This document shows positions 7,438-14,953 of a stretch of 15,038 bases of DNA, one piece after another. Position numbers and translations under genes: made by a program. This DNA comes from Desulfobacterales bacterium (GTDB lineage Bacteria > Desulfobacterota > Desulfobacteria > Desulfobacterales > RPRI01). Each line of letters opens with the position of its first letter. Position 1 is the first letter of the stretch. The notes below the pieces were generated by a model. That model was not told the origin of the DNA, ran no database searches, and was given only the letters and a program-made list of their open reading frames with translations. The DNA lies in contig JAUYEO010000038.1 in the NCBI GenBank assembly GCA_030689795.1, positions 1-15,038 on the forward strand, written 5' to 3'.

Positions 7438-7630
7438 ATAAAGGCCATCTCTGGTCTGAATAAGTTGATTTTTTTCCCCCCAAAAATCAGCCGGGATGGG
7501 TAAAATCTCCTGTTCCCAGCACTGTGATTCCTTTTTTTTTTGCGGCAATATAGAGATTTTCAACATCTGTGTTTTTAGCTGTCGCCAATGAAAAACGTGA
7601 ATGAATATGCAAATCGACCAGAAACTTCAT
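7435..7630 (-). pseudogene. 5' remnant of a PHP-domain endonuclease Q family gene
   Basis: Reading the minus strand from ATG 7630 gives 47 codons starting MKFLVDLHIHSRFS, with GTGDFTHPG just before a TGA at 7489-7487. This matches the N-terminus of the EndoQ/TIGR00375 PHP family, including the metal-ligand HxH (H8, H10) and the GTGDFTHP motif (D42, H45). The family normally continues HPGW and has roughly 390-420 residues. After a frame change near 7487, the next frame reads W-GEKNQLIQTRDGLYK, resembling the family's following segment, until about 7435 where a dispersed repeat begins. The rest of the gene is absent. EndoQ cuts DNA 5' of deaminated bases, so its loss would matter only if no intact copy exists elsewhere. 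Expression as a 47-residue peptide seems unlikely to be useful. Confidence 0.75.
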
Positions 7631-7648
7631 ATTTGTTTTTAAAATCTC

Positions 7649-7677
7649 TTGTTAATTTACAATAAGCAATATATATT
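7649..7677 (+). promoter_or_regulatory. Candidate promoter for the RdgC-like pair
   Basis: TTGTTA (7649-7654), a 17-base spacer and TATATT (7672-7677), 4 of 6 and 5 of 6 matches to the sigma70 consensus. It would give a leader of about 70 bases before ATG 7752. The surroundings are very AT-rich, so chance matches are likely. The remaining bases 7631-7751 show no gene. Confidence 0.35.
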
Positions 7678-7751
7678 CAAACCAACATTTGTATTGCACA
7701 AAATATAGTATTTATTCATTAATGACAAAGAGTTGTGGCGCTTAATAATAT

Positions 7752-8366
7752 ATGGGTTTATTATCATCATCTGTATCTATAAACAGGTATTATGTCGAGG
7801 GCAAAATTGAAGCGCCTGTTCTCGATACGGTTAAAAAAGGCTTGGTAAAACACTCCTTCAGGGAAAAGGAAGACGAGCCTTCTAATAAAAATGCGGGGTG
7901 GACATCTTTTAATAATCATTTCAATCCAAATTTTAACGGATCTTCCTTTGTTATCGATGAGTTGTTTGTTTTTTCATTAAGACTTGATAAGAAAAGCGTG
8001 TCCCAAAAGATCATCAGGAAATTTGTTTTCATTGAAACGGCTAAAAGGCTCGAAGAAAGCGGGAGGGGATATTTAACCGCCAATGAAAAAAAAGAGGTAA
8101 AAGAACAGGTAACGGATGCTCTTTTTCTCAGGATGCCGGCTGTTCCGAATGTCTACGACGTTGTATGGAATTACGAAAAATCGATGTTATGGTTTTTTTC
8201 AAACAACAAGTCTGCAAACGAAGAGTTGGAAATACTGTTTTCCGCATCTTTTAATCAGTCTTTAATAAAGATTTTTCCTTATTCTGAAGCGGATATTTTA
8301 CTTGGTCTGACAGATAAAGAGCGCGACCGTCTTTCTCTTTTATCTCCTTCTAAATTCGCGGGGTAA
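7752..8366 (+). CDS. RdgC-like recombination-associated protein, N-terminal part
   Basis: It has 204 residues. MGLLSSSVSINRYYV at the start, KHSFRE followed by GWTSF at about 49-53, FVFSLRLDKKSVS at about 71-83, and a basic, helical segment (LTANEKKEVKEQVTDALFLRMPAV) parallel the order of elements in RdgC (PF04381): GW, xxLRLDKKxxP, then KxxLKEEVxxxLLPRA. E. coli RdgC binds double-stranded DNA as a ring-shaped dimer and restrains RecA. The same role here is an inference. The protein is shorter than the 300 or so residues of E. coli RdgC, and the next gene, 2 bases on, may supply the missing C-terminal region. No strong Shine-Dalgarno precedes ATG 7752. The gene is notably AT-rich. It sits directly upstream of dnaN and gyrB. 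Confidence 0.7.
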   Translation: MGLLSSSVSINRYYVEGKIEAPVLDTVKKGLVKHSFREKEDEPSNKNAGWTSFNNHFNPNFNGSSFVIDELFVFSLRLDKKSVSQKIIRKFVFIETAKRLEESGRGYLTANEKKEVKEQVTDALFLRMPAVPNVYDVVWNYEKSMLWFFSNNKSANEELEILFSASFNQSLIKIFPYSEADILLGLTDKERDRLSLLSPSKFAG

Positions 8367-8368
8367 CG

Positions 8369-8887
8369 ATGCTCGATGTTTCGTTGACATACTACAGGTA
8401 TGGTTTCCTGGGTAGTGAATTTCTGACATGGCTCTGGTTTTACATAGTCAATACAGATCATGATAAATTATTCGACAATAAAAATGAGATTCTTGAGATC
8501 GGAAACAAGATTGTTCTGGAAAGAAAAGTAAACGATGCTGTCGAAAAAGTTACGATAAAAGGAAAAGGTGCCGGTCTTGAGGAGGGTATTCTCTCTCTTA
8601 AAAAAGGTGCGGTTGTTAAAGAATTAAATCTTTTATACAGAAAAGAAGAGAAAGAGTGGAGTTTTACCCTAACCGGTGAAAACCTGAGCCTGTCCAACCT
8701 GAAAACCCCTGATATCGGTTTTATAAAAACAAAAAAGGATGTTGAGGGTTTTGTGGTTGAAAAAATTTTTCTTTATGATTCATTATATCTTTTAATAGAT
8801 GGTTTATATAAAAAATTTATAAAATTAAGGGTGTCATCCGGTTGGATAAATGTTGTTTCTGAGATGAATAAATGGATAACTTCCTGA
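8369..8887 (+). CDS. Small protein coupled to the RdgC-like gene, probable C-terminal half
   Basis: It has 172 residues with no signal peptide or membrane segment. The N-terminal motif FLGSEFLTWLWFYI is one I recall from the C-terminal region of larger RdgC-like proteins in Deltaproteobacteria, so this is probably the second half of a split RdgC-like protein. That link is from memory and unverified. The rest is a beta-rich, lysine-rich stretch (KVTIKGKGAGLEEGILSLKKGAVVKELNLLYRKEEKEWSFTL) followed by hydrophobic helices. ATG 8369 comes 2 bases after the stop of the preceding gene, with GGGG (8360-8363) just upstream across that stop, so translation is probably coupled. A stop at 8351 in its own frame rules out a long upstream extension. 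Confidence 0.6.
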   Translation: MLDVSLTYYRYGFLGSEFLTWLWFYIVNTDHDKLFDNKNEILEIGNKIVLERKVNDAVEKVTIKGKGAGLEEGILSLKKGAVVKELNLLYRKEEKEWSFTLTGENLSLSNLKTPDIGFIKTKKDVEGFVVEKIFLYDSLYLLIDGLYKKFIKLRVSSGWINVVSEMNKWITS

Positions 8888-9111
8888 GTGTTTGTTTCTA
8901 CTCTGTTTTTTGTTCATACTTTTTTGCTTTTGAACAATTCTTTTATGTTGATTTATATTTACCTTTTTATGAAACCTTTCTTTGTTGAATATAAAAGTTT
9001 TTTTGTGTTTATTTTAGTATAAAATCAAAGAATTAAACACTTATTGTGGTTATTGACAATGCATATTATACATCCTTTATTTATTAATTATAAAATAAAA
9101 GGAATTTAATT
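8888..9111. other. AT-rich spacer upstream of dnaN
   Basis: No gene is visible. TTGTTCA (8910-8916) and TGAACAA (8931-8937) form a 7-bp stem with a 14-base loop, a weak terminator candidate for the RdgC-like pair. The right part holds the dnaN promoter candidate and Shine-Dalgarno (GGAA, 9101-9104). There is no cluster of good DnaA boxes. Confidence 0.5.
9053..9081 (+). promoter_or_regulatory. Candidate promoter for dnaN-gyrB-thyA
   Basis: A perfect -35 hexamer TTGACA (9053-9058), a 17-base spacer and TTTATT (9076-9081), 4 of 6 to the -10 consensus. The start would fall about 25 bases before ATG 9112. Confidence 0.45.
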
Positions 9112-10233
9112 ATGAAAATTAAAATAAAAAAAGACGACATTTCTGATGTGCTTTCAAAAATTCAGTCTATTGCCTCAAGAAAAACGAATATTGCCATTAC
9201 AACGGCAGTATTGATTAAAACGGTAAAATCCGGAATCACTATTGTTTCAACCGATCTGGAGACCGGGTTTGAGGGTTTTTATCCTGCCGTAGTTGAAAAA
9301 GAAGGAGCAGTTGCAATAAATGCGAGAAAGTTGTTTGAGATAGTCAGAGATTTTCCAAACGATGAGTTATATATAAATGAAATAGAGAATTATTGGATTG
9401 AAATCATGAATCAAAGCAATGTCGAATACCGTATGGTTGGAATGAATCCGGAGGATTTTCCTAATATTCCAAGTGTTGAAAATATCACTTATTTTGACAT
9501 TAAGTCGTCCGCATTTAAAAACATGATTGAAAAAACAGTTTTTATTATAGGAACTTCGGAAGAAAAAAGAGCTCATATCAACGGAATATATCTTGAAAAT
9601 ATTGAAAACAAGGGCGTGAAAAAAATAAGAATGGTATCGACAGACGGAAGCCGTCTTTCAAAAGTTGATTGTGTGTGTGATGAGGGATTAGCTTTGTCTG
9701 GGGAAACAGGAATAATAATTTCAAAAAAAGGTTTAAACGATGTCGGAAAATTTCTGGATCAGGAAGGCGATATAAAAATAGGTTATAATAAGAGCCATTT
9801 TGTATTAAAAAAAGATAATGAAACAATTATTATGCGGCTGCTTGAGGGAAATTTTCCGGAGTATAAAGACATAATAAACAGAAAAGAGGTTTTTTCGGTA
9901 AAACTAGACAGACAAATGTTTTTAATGATGTTAAAAAGAATGTCAATATTTACAACGGATAGCCATAAGGGTGTTGTTTTCAGTTTCAACAAGGGAAAGT
10001 TGCTGATTTCTTCGACAAACCCGGAGCTTGGTGAATCGAAGGAGGAAATGAACATAGATTATGACTCCGAACCAATGGAGATAGCCTTCAATGTGAGATA
10101 TTTTATTGAAACCATAAATGTTATTTATGACGATAGCGTAAACATACTTCTTATAGATAATGAAAGTCCGTGTCTTATAGAGGGAGATAAAAACAAAAAT
10201 TTCTTAAGTGTTATAATGCCGATGAGAATATGA
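9112..10233 (+). CDS. dnaN: DNA polymerase III sliding clamp, beta subunit
   Basis: Ring-shaped processivity factor that tethers the replicative polymerase to DNA. The 373 residues match the usual length for three repeated clamp domains, about 1-120, 130-245 and 250-373. Recognisable stretches are TTAVLIKTVKSGITIVSTDLETGF at the N-terminal domain, INGIYLE and VSTDGSRLSKV in the middle domain, LLEGNFPEYKDII, and the C-terminal VIMPMRI that helps form the peptide-binding pocket. The Shine-Dalgarno AAAAGGAA ends 7 bases before ATG 9112. The stop TGA overlaps the start of gyrB (ATGA), so the two are translationally coupled. dnaA is not upstream as it is in many bacteria. Base composition is AT-rich, with many AAA lysine and ATA/ATT isoleucine codons. 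Confidence 0.96.
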   Translation: MKIKIKKDDISDVLSKIQSIASRKTNIAITTAVLIKTVKSGITIVSTDLETGFEGFYPAVVEKEGAVAINARKLFEIVRDFPNDELYINEIENYWIEIMNQSNVEYRMVGMNPEDFPNIPSVENITYFDIKSSAFKNMIEKTVFIIGTSEEKRAHINGIYLENIENKGVKKIRMVSTDGSRLSKVDCVCDEGLALSGETGIIISKKGLNDVGKFLDQEGDIKIGYNKSHFVLKKDNETIIMRLLEGNFPEYKDIINRKEVFSVKLDRQMFLMMLKRMSIFTTDSHKGVVFSFNKGKLLISSTNPELGESKEEMNIDYDSEPMEIAFNVRYFIETINVIYDDSVNILLIDNESPCLIEGDKNKNFLSVIMPMRI

Positions 10234-12680
10234 ACGAAGAAAATAACAATACATATACAGCAGACAACATAAAAGTACTGGAAGGTCTTGAGGCGGTAAG
10301 AAAAAGACCATCCATGTATATCGGAAATATTGATGTTCAGGGTCTTCATCATCTTGTTTATGAGGTTGTTGACAACAGTGTTGATGAGGCTATGGCGGGT
10401 TTCTGTGATCTGATTTCTGTGAGCATACACACCGATAATACCGTCAGCGTCGAAGACAACGGAAGAGGCATTCCCGTAGGAATTCATAAGACGGAAAAGG
10501 TCCCTGCCGCGGAAGTTGTCATGCTGAAGCTCCACGCGGGAGGAAAATTCGACAATGATTCGTATAAGGTTTCCGGCGGTCTTCATGGAGTCGGCGTTTC
10601 TGTTGTCAATGCGCTTTCCGCCAGGCTGGATCTCGAAATATATACGGACGGGAAAATATACCACCAGGTTTTTGAAAAAGGAAAAAAAGTAAGCGAGCTT
10701 ACAATCCTTGGTGAGACAAAAAAAAGAGGGACAAAAATTCATTTTAAACCCGATACGGAGATATTAAACAGCGATAATTTTGAATTCGAGATTCTGGAGA
10801 AAAGATTAAGAGAGCTTGCTTTCTTAAATAAGGGTTTGCGGATAAAAATTGAAGATGAAAGAGCCGAAAAAAAGAAAGATTTTTACTATGAAGGCGGGAT
10901 AACAGCTTTTGTGGAGTACCTGAATAAACATACGGTTGCACTGCATAAGCCGGTCTATTTTGAGGGAAAGAAGAATGATGTTCTGGTAGAGGTATCGATA
11001 CAGTATAATGACACCTTTACAGAAAAGCTCTTCTCCTTTGCAAACAACATTAATACGATAGAGGGTGGGTTTCACCTTATAGGTTTTAAGACAGCACTGA
11101 CAAGGGTTATTAATCAATATGCATCAAACGGAAATCTTTCAAAGGATATGAAGGAAAAAATAAGCGGCGAAGATGTACGGGAGGGGTTGACCGCCGTTAT
11201 AAGTATCAGGCTTAAAAATCCGCAGTTTGAAGGGCAGACAAAAACAAAACTTGGAAACAGTGAGATAAAGGGCCTTGTTGAATCTCTTGTAAATGAAAAG
11301 CTTGCAATATTTTTTGAAGAAAACCCGGCGATTGCAAAAAAGATATTGTCAAAGGCGATTGATGCGGCAAGAGCAAGATTTGCTGCAAGAAAAGCAAGGG
11401 ATATGGCAAGAAGCAAGGGATTGATGTCCGATGCAACGCTGCCCGGCAAGCTTGCGGAATGCCAGAATTCTGAACCTGCACAGAGAGAAATTTTTCTTGT
11501 AGAGGGAGATTCGGCGGGCGGCAGCGCAAAACAGGGAAGAGACAGAAAATTCCAGGCGATCCTTCCTTTAAAGGGAAAAATACTGAATGTAGAAAAAGCA
11601 AGATTCGACCAGATCCTTAAAAGCGAAGAGATCAGAAACATAATCATGGCTCTTGGCACCGGAGTAGGAAGAGAAGAATACAACATAGAGAATATCCGGT
11701 ACCATAAAGTTATCATCATGACCGATGCCGATATCGACGGATCTCATATCAGGACGCTCCTTCTGACTTTTTTCTACAGACAGATGCCGGAAGTTATCGA
11801 GAAAGGATATCTCTATATAGCCCAACCGCCTCTTTTGAGAATCGGCAAGGGGAAAAGTGAAAAATATTTCAAAGATGAACACGCCTTAAATGATTATGCT
11901 ATAAGGCATTTTTGTGAGCAATACAGGCTGTTGACCGACGATGATAAAAAGCCCATGTCCGACCAGGGCCTCTATCTTTTCATTGCAAACCTGTCCGAAT
12001 ATTCATCTGTTTTGGCCAGGTTAAACAGAAACGGCATTAAATCCGGTTTAGTGGAAACACTTTTAATAAACCGCGTCGAAGACAAGACTTTTCTACAGGA
12101 TATAAACAAGATGTCTCATATAAAGAATATCCTGAAAGAAAAAAAATATAAAACGGGCGAAGTGCTCTGGAATCCTGAAAGAAACATCTATGAACTGACC
12201 GTTGAATACCCGGAAAGCATGATTGATGAAATGTTGTCGGAAGGTCTGAAAAAGGAAGAAACAAAAAAAATCAAGATAGGAACAGGTCTTGTTTATTCCG
12301 CGGATTACCTGAAATGCATAAATTTAGGCCACAATATTTTTAAATATGATAAGCCACCTTTTTATGTAGCAGGTAAAGAGAGCAAAGAATCTTTGCCGCA
12401 GGAAACAAAAATAGATGATAAGAATGAACTGCTCCGCTTTATCCTGGAAGAGGCTAAAAAAGGGTTGGTTGTTCAACGTTATAAGGGACTTGGAGAGATG
12501 AACCCGGAACAGTTGTGGGGGACAACCATGAATCCCGAAAAAAGGACCCTTTTACAGGTAAAGATTGGAGATTCGGTGGATACCAACGAAATATTTACCA
12601 TACTTATGGGAGATGAAGTAGAGCCAAGAAGGGAATTTATTCAAAACAACGCGCTTGATGTGAGAATGCTCGATATATAA
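10230..12680 (+). CDS. gyrB: DNA gyrase subunit B
   Basis: ATPase and TOPRIM-containing subunit of gyrase, which introduces negative supercoils with GyrA. The 816 residues correspond to the long Gram-negative form, with an insert of roughly 170 residues after the TOPRIM core (about 540-720). The GHKL ATPase motifs are EVVDNSVDEA (general base E45, N49), VEDNGRGIP (D76) and GGLHGVGVSVVNALS. The QTKTKLG loop that contacts ATP follows. TOPRIM has EGDSAGGS (E425) and DADIDGSH (D499, D501, D503), with PLKGKILNVEK between them. RYKGLGEMNPEQLW near the C-terminus is the GyrA-binding tail signature. It overlaps dnaN by 4 bases; no recF intervenes. GyrB was preferred over ParE because of the gyrase-type insert and the dnaN context. 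Confidence 0.96.
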   Translation: MNEENNNTYTADNIKVLEGLEAVRKRPSMYIGNIDVQGLHHLVYEVVDNSVDEAMAGFCDLISVSIHTDNTVSVEDNGRGIPVGIHKTEKVPAAEVVMLKLHAGGKFDNDSYKVSGGLHGVGVSVVNALSARLDLEIYTDGKIYHQVFEKGKKVSELTILGETKKRGTKIHFKPDTEILNSDNFEFEILEKRLRELAFLNKGLRIKIEDERAEKKKDFYYEGGITAFVEYLNKHTVALHKPVYFEGKKNDVLVEVSIQYNDTFTEKLFSFANNINTIEGGFHLIGFKTALTRVINQYASNGNLSKDMKEKISGEDVREGLTAVISIRLKNPQFEGQTKTKLGNSEIKGLVESLVNEKLAIFFEENPAIAKKILSKAIDAARARFAARKARDMARSKGLMSDATLPGKLAECQNSEPAQREIFLVEGDSAGGSAKQGRDRKFQAILPLKGKILNVEKARFDQILKSEEIRNIIMALGTGVGREEYNIENIRYHKVIIMTDADIDGSHIRTLLLTFFYRQMPEVIEKGYLYIAQPPLLRIGKGKSEKYFKDEHALNDYAIRHFCEQYRLLTDDDKKPMSDQGLYLFIANLSEYSSVLARLNRNGIKSGLVETLLINRVEDKTFLQDINKMSHIKNILKEKKYKTGEVLWNPERNIYELTVEYPESMIDEMLSEGLKKEETKKIKIGTGLVYSADYLKCINLGHNIFKYDKPPFYVAGKESKESLPQETKIDDKNELLRFILEEAKKGLVVQRYKGLGEMNPEQLWGTTMNPEKRTLLQVKIGDSVDTNEIFTILMGDEVEPRREFIQNNALDVRMLDI

Positions 12681-12700
12681 AACGAAATTGCGGATGAGCC

Positions 12701-13360
12701 ATGTTAAATGTTGTCTCCATAGCGGCAAGAGATATTCCGGATGCCTGGTTTCAGTGTGTATATCACATTATAGACCACGGGTATAAATATGTAATCGAAA
12801 GAGGGAGTTTCGAGGGTCAGGAGAGACTCGAGTTTGATTATATCACGGTTCATATTAAATACCCGGGTGTCCGCCCGCTTATTCCGGATATACCGCACGC
12901 ATTGAACATACCCAATCCCGTTGCAGAAGGTTACCTTGAAGAATACCTTCCATATCTGATGACTTCAGCCAAAAGCCCCAATGAAGACTACACTTACGGG
13001 CAATACCTTGAAAGCCAGATCGCCGAGGTTATAAGGATGTATAAAGAAGACGGTCACGGAACAAATCAGGCATATATGACCGTCGGGGATCCCTCAGCGC
13101 TCTACCTTGGAGATCCCCCGTGCTTGAGAGGCATCGACACAAGGATAAGATACGGAAAACTGCATTTCATGGTCTATTTCAGATCCTGGGATTTATGGAA
13201 CGGATTTCCAGCAAACCTAGGGGCGATACAGCTCTTAAAAGAATACATGTCTTCCGAGATAGGGGTCGAAGACGGCGAGATAATCGCAGCCAGCAAAGGC
13301 CTGCACCTTTACGATTACATATGGGAACTTGCAAAGCTTAGAACAATGCGGGTGGAGTGA
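12701..13360 (+). CDS. Thymidylate synthase, short methanogen-type (ThyA-like)
   Basis: Predicted to methylate dUMP to dTMP with a folate-type cofactor. It has 219 residues, shorter than the 264 of E. coli ThyA and like the archaeal methanogen type (TIGR03283). The catalytic cysteine is C141 in GDPPCLRG. The phosphate/nucleotide motif RSWDLWNGFPANL holds R161, D164 and N172, matching the RSxD and N177 region of ThyA. KGLHLYDYIWEL near the C-terminus matches the HxY motif that binds the deoxyribose. It starts 20 bases after the gyrB stop and is likely co-transcribed with dnaN-gyrB, which would link dTMP supply to replication genes. The methyl donor cannot be told from sequence; methanogen enzymes may use a modified folate. 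It is not a flavin-dependent ThyX, since the RHRxxS motif is absent. Confidence 0.85.
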   Translation: MLNVVSIAARDIPDAWFQCVYHIIDHGYKYVIERGSFEGQERLEFDYITVHIKYPGVRPLIPDIPHALNIPNPVAEGYLEEYLPYLMTSAKSPNEDYTYGQYLESQIAEVIRMYKEDGHGTNQAYMTVGDPSALYLGDPPCLRGIDTRIRYGKLHFMVYFRSWDLWNGFPANLGAIQLLKEYMSSEIGVEDGEIIAASKGLHLYDYIWELAKLRTMRVE

Positions 13361-13460
13361 TTTTCCCAGAAAGCATTCCGGGGTATGGCTAACAGGGGTC
13401 ATTTAAAGCTATCTACGAAAGAGCCGTCAAAATTCAATGCTTCCCGGAGTTCTGGGAAAA
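13361..13460. repeat. Inverted repeat across the thyA / asnS convergent junction
   Basis: TTTTCCCAGAA (13361-13371), directly after the thymidylate synthase stop, is the exact reverse complement of TTCTGGGAAAA (13450-13460) inside the last codons of asnS. AGCATT and CCGGG also recur near both arms. With a 78-base loop it is a poor terminator; it may be a small inverted duplication. The 66 bases between the genes hold nothing else recognised. Confidence 0.4.
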
Positions 13461-14809
13461 GGTATGACATCCCGGATATTTTTGATGCCGGTTACAAGCA
13501 TGAGGAGCCTTTCAAATCCGAGCCCGAAGCCACTGTGAGGAACGGTTCCGAAACGGCGGGAATCAAGATACCACCAGTAATCTTTTTTTGATAATCCGCT
13601 CTCATCCATCCTTGATTCGAGAACATCCAGGCGCTCTTCACGCTGGCTCCCGCCTATCAGTTCGCCTACCCCCGGAACAAGGATATCCATCGCAGCAACG
13701 GTTCTCCCGTCGTCATTTACTCTCATGTAAAACGGCTTGATGCTTTTCGGGTAATTATAGACAATGACAGGTTTATTGAAATGCTCTTCGGCAAGAAAAT
13801 GTTCGTGCTCTGACTGAAGGTCTTTACCAAAGGAGACTTCGTACTCGAATTTTTTCCCGCATCCGGCCAGAATCTTTACGGCCTCTTCATACGACAATCT
13901 AACGAAATCAGATGAAGATATTGTTTCAAGATTTTTATATAAATTATTATCGACATATTTTGCAAATAATTCAAGGTCATCGCCACATTCATCGAGAGCA
14001 TAGCCTGTCAGATATTTTATTGTCTCTTCACCAAGATCCATGTTGTCATAGATATCGCCGAAAGCGATTTCGGGCTCCAGCATCCAGAATTCAGCCGCAT
14101 GTTTTCGCGTGTTTGAGTTTTCAGCCCTGAATGTCGGGCCGAACGAATAGACATCTCCCAGGGCGAGCGCAAACATCTCTGCCGATAACTGGCCGGATAC
14201 TGTAAGATTTGCTGCTTTTCCAAAAAAATCTGAGGAGAAATCCGCCTTACCCTCTGTCTTTGGGGTTTTGTCCTGATTTATAGTTGTAACCTTAAACATC
14301 TCGCCCGCGCCTTCACAGTCGGATCCGGTTATTATGGGCGTGTGAATGTACGCGAAGCCTTTATCTTTGTAAAACTTGTGTATGGCAAAGGACATCTCCG
14401 ATCTTATGCGGAAAGCAGCCCCGTATTTATTTGTACGGGGCCTTAAGTGCGCTATGGTCCTCAGGTATTCATCTGTGTGCCTTTTTTTCTGAAGAGGAAA
14501 AGAATCGGGAGCCATGCTTATAATGTCAAATTTTGTTGCCTGAACCTCCCATTTCTGCCCGCCCCCTTTTGATTCTACAAGATTACCGAGTACGGTCACA
14601 GCGGAACCGGTTGAAAGTTTCTTTATATCGTCGTAATTGGGCAGGTTTTTGTCTGCTATTATCTGCGCATTTTTCAGGCATGAACCGTCATTGATTTCTA
14701 TAAATGAGAATCCGCCTGAATCACGCCTTGTCCTCACCCAGCCATTTATAAGCACATTATCAAGCGGCGCATCCGAATTTAAAAGAGATAAAATTTTGTA
14801 TTTTTTCAT
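13427..14809 (-). CDS. asnS: Asparaginyl-tRNA synthetase
   Basis: Class IIb aminoacyl-tRNA synthetase that charges tRNA-Asn. The 460 residues match the bacterial AsnS length (466 in E. coli). An N-terminal OB-fold anticodon-binding domain lies at about 18-100 (INGWVRTRRDSGGFSFIEINDGSC). YLRTIAHLRPRTN at about 114-126 leads into the catalytic domain. Class II motif 2 is FRAENSNTRKHAAEFWMLEPE from F227. Motif 3 is GFGLGFERLLML from G427, followed by IRDVIPFPRTPGSIEF, the standard C-terminus. The W-MLEPE-AF and RTPG signatures favour AsnS over AspS. The start ATG 14809 is preceded by a weak Shine-Dalgarno (CTGGAT). It is convergent with the thymidylate synthase and transcribed alone as far as the window shows. 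Confidence 0.95.
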   Translation of the reverse strand: MKKYKILSLLNSDAPLDNVLINGWVRTRRDSGGFSFIEINDGSCLKNAQIIADKNLPNYDDIKKLSTGSAVTVLGNLVESKGGGQKWEVQATKFDIISMAPDSFPLQKKRHTDEYLRTIAHLRPRTNKYGAAFRIRSEMSFAIHKFYKDKGFAYIHTPIITGSDCEGAGEMFKVTTINQDKTPKTEGKADFSSDFFGKAANLTVSGQLSAEMFALALGDVYSFGPTFRAENSNTRKHAAEFWMLEPEIAFGDIYDNMDLGEETIKYLTGYALDECGDDLELFAKYVDNNLYKNLETISSSDFVRLSYEEAVKILAGCGKKFEYEVSFGKDLQSEHEHFLAEEHFNKPVIVYNYPKSIKPFYMRVNDDGRTVAAMDILVPGVGELIGGSQREERLDVLESRMDESGLSKKDYWWYLDSRRFGTVPHSGFGLGFERLLMLVTGIKNIRDVIPFPRTPGSIEF

Positions 14810-14872
14810 AGTAACATCCAGCGAGTAATTGTTGTATCTGTATAAAGTCTGAAGTTTACCGCCCCCATTTTT

Positions 14873-14919
14873 TGACTTTTTAAGAACTCATCAATAAATG
14901 ATGCTCTCGTAAAAAGTCA
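14873..14919. repeat. Nested palindrome upstream of asnS
   Basis: TGACTTTTTA (14873-14882) and TAAAAAGTCA (14910-14919) are perfect 10-bp arms. Inside, CATCA and TGATG form a second stem around ATAAA. The symmetry suggests a repeat element or a terminator for a gene beyond the window. It stands about 65 bases upstream of the asnS start. Confidence 0.6.
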
Positions 14920-14953
14920 TATGTGAACGGATTTGAGATTTTTGGGAAATAGA

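Noticed and set aside
8348..8371. Programmed frameshift joining the two RdgC-like genes
   Set aside because: No slippery heptamer is seen, and the second gene has its own ATG with GGGG upstream; a stop at 8351 leaves only a short window.
9045..9053. Possible DnaA box (TGTGGTTAT) upstream of dnaN
   Set aside because: Two mismatches to the consensus and no companions, so an origin cannot be supported.
10125..11719. Two minus-strand open frames of about 200 codons across dnaN/gyrB
   Set aside because: Antisense to unmistakable housekeeping genes; sequence is low-complexity, Phe/Ser/Leu-rich.
13385..13591. Small + strand frame between thyA and asnS
   Set aside because: Most of it overlaps the 3' end of asnS in antisense and it has no family resemblance.
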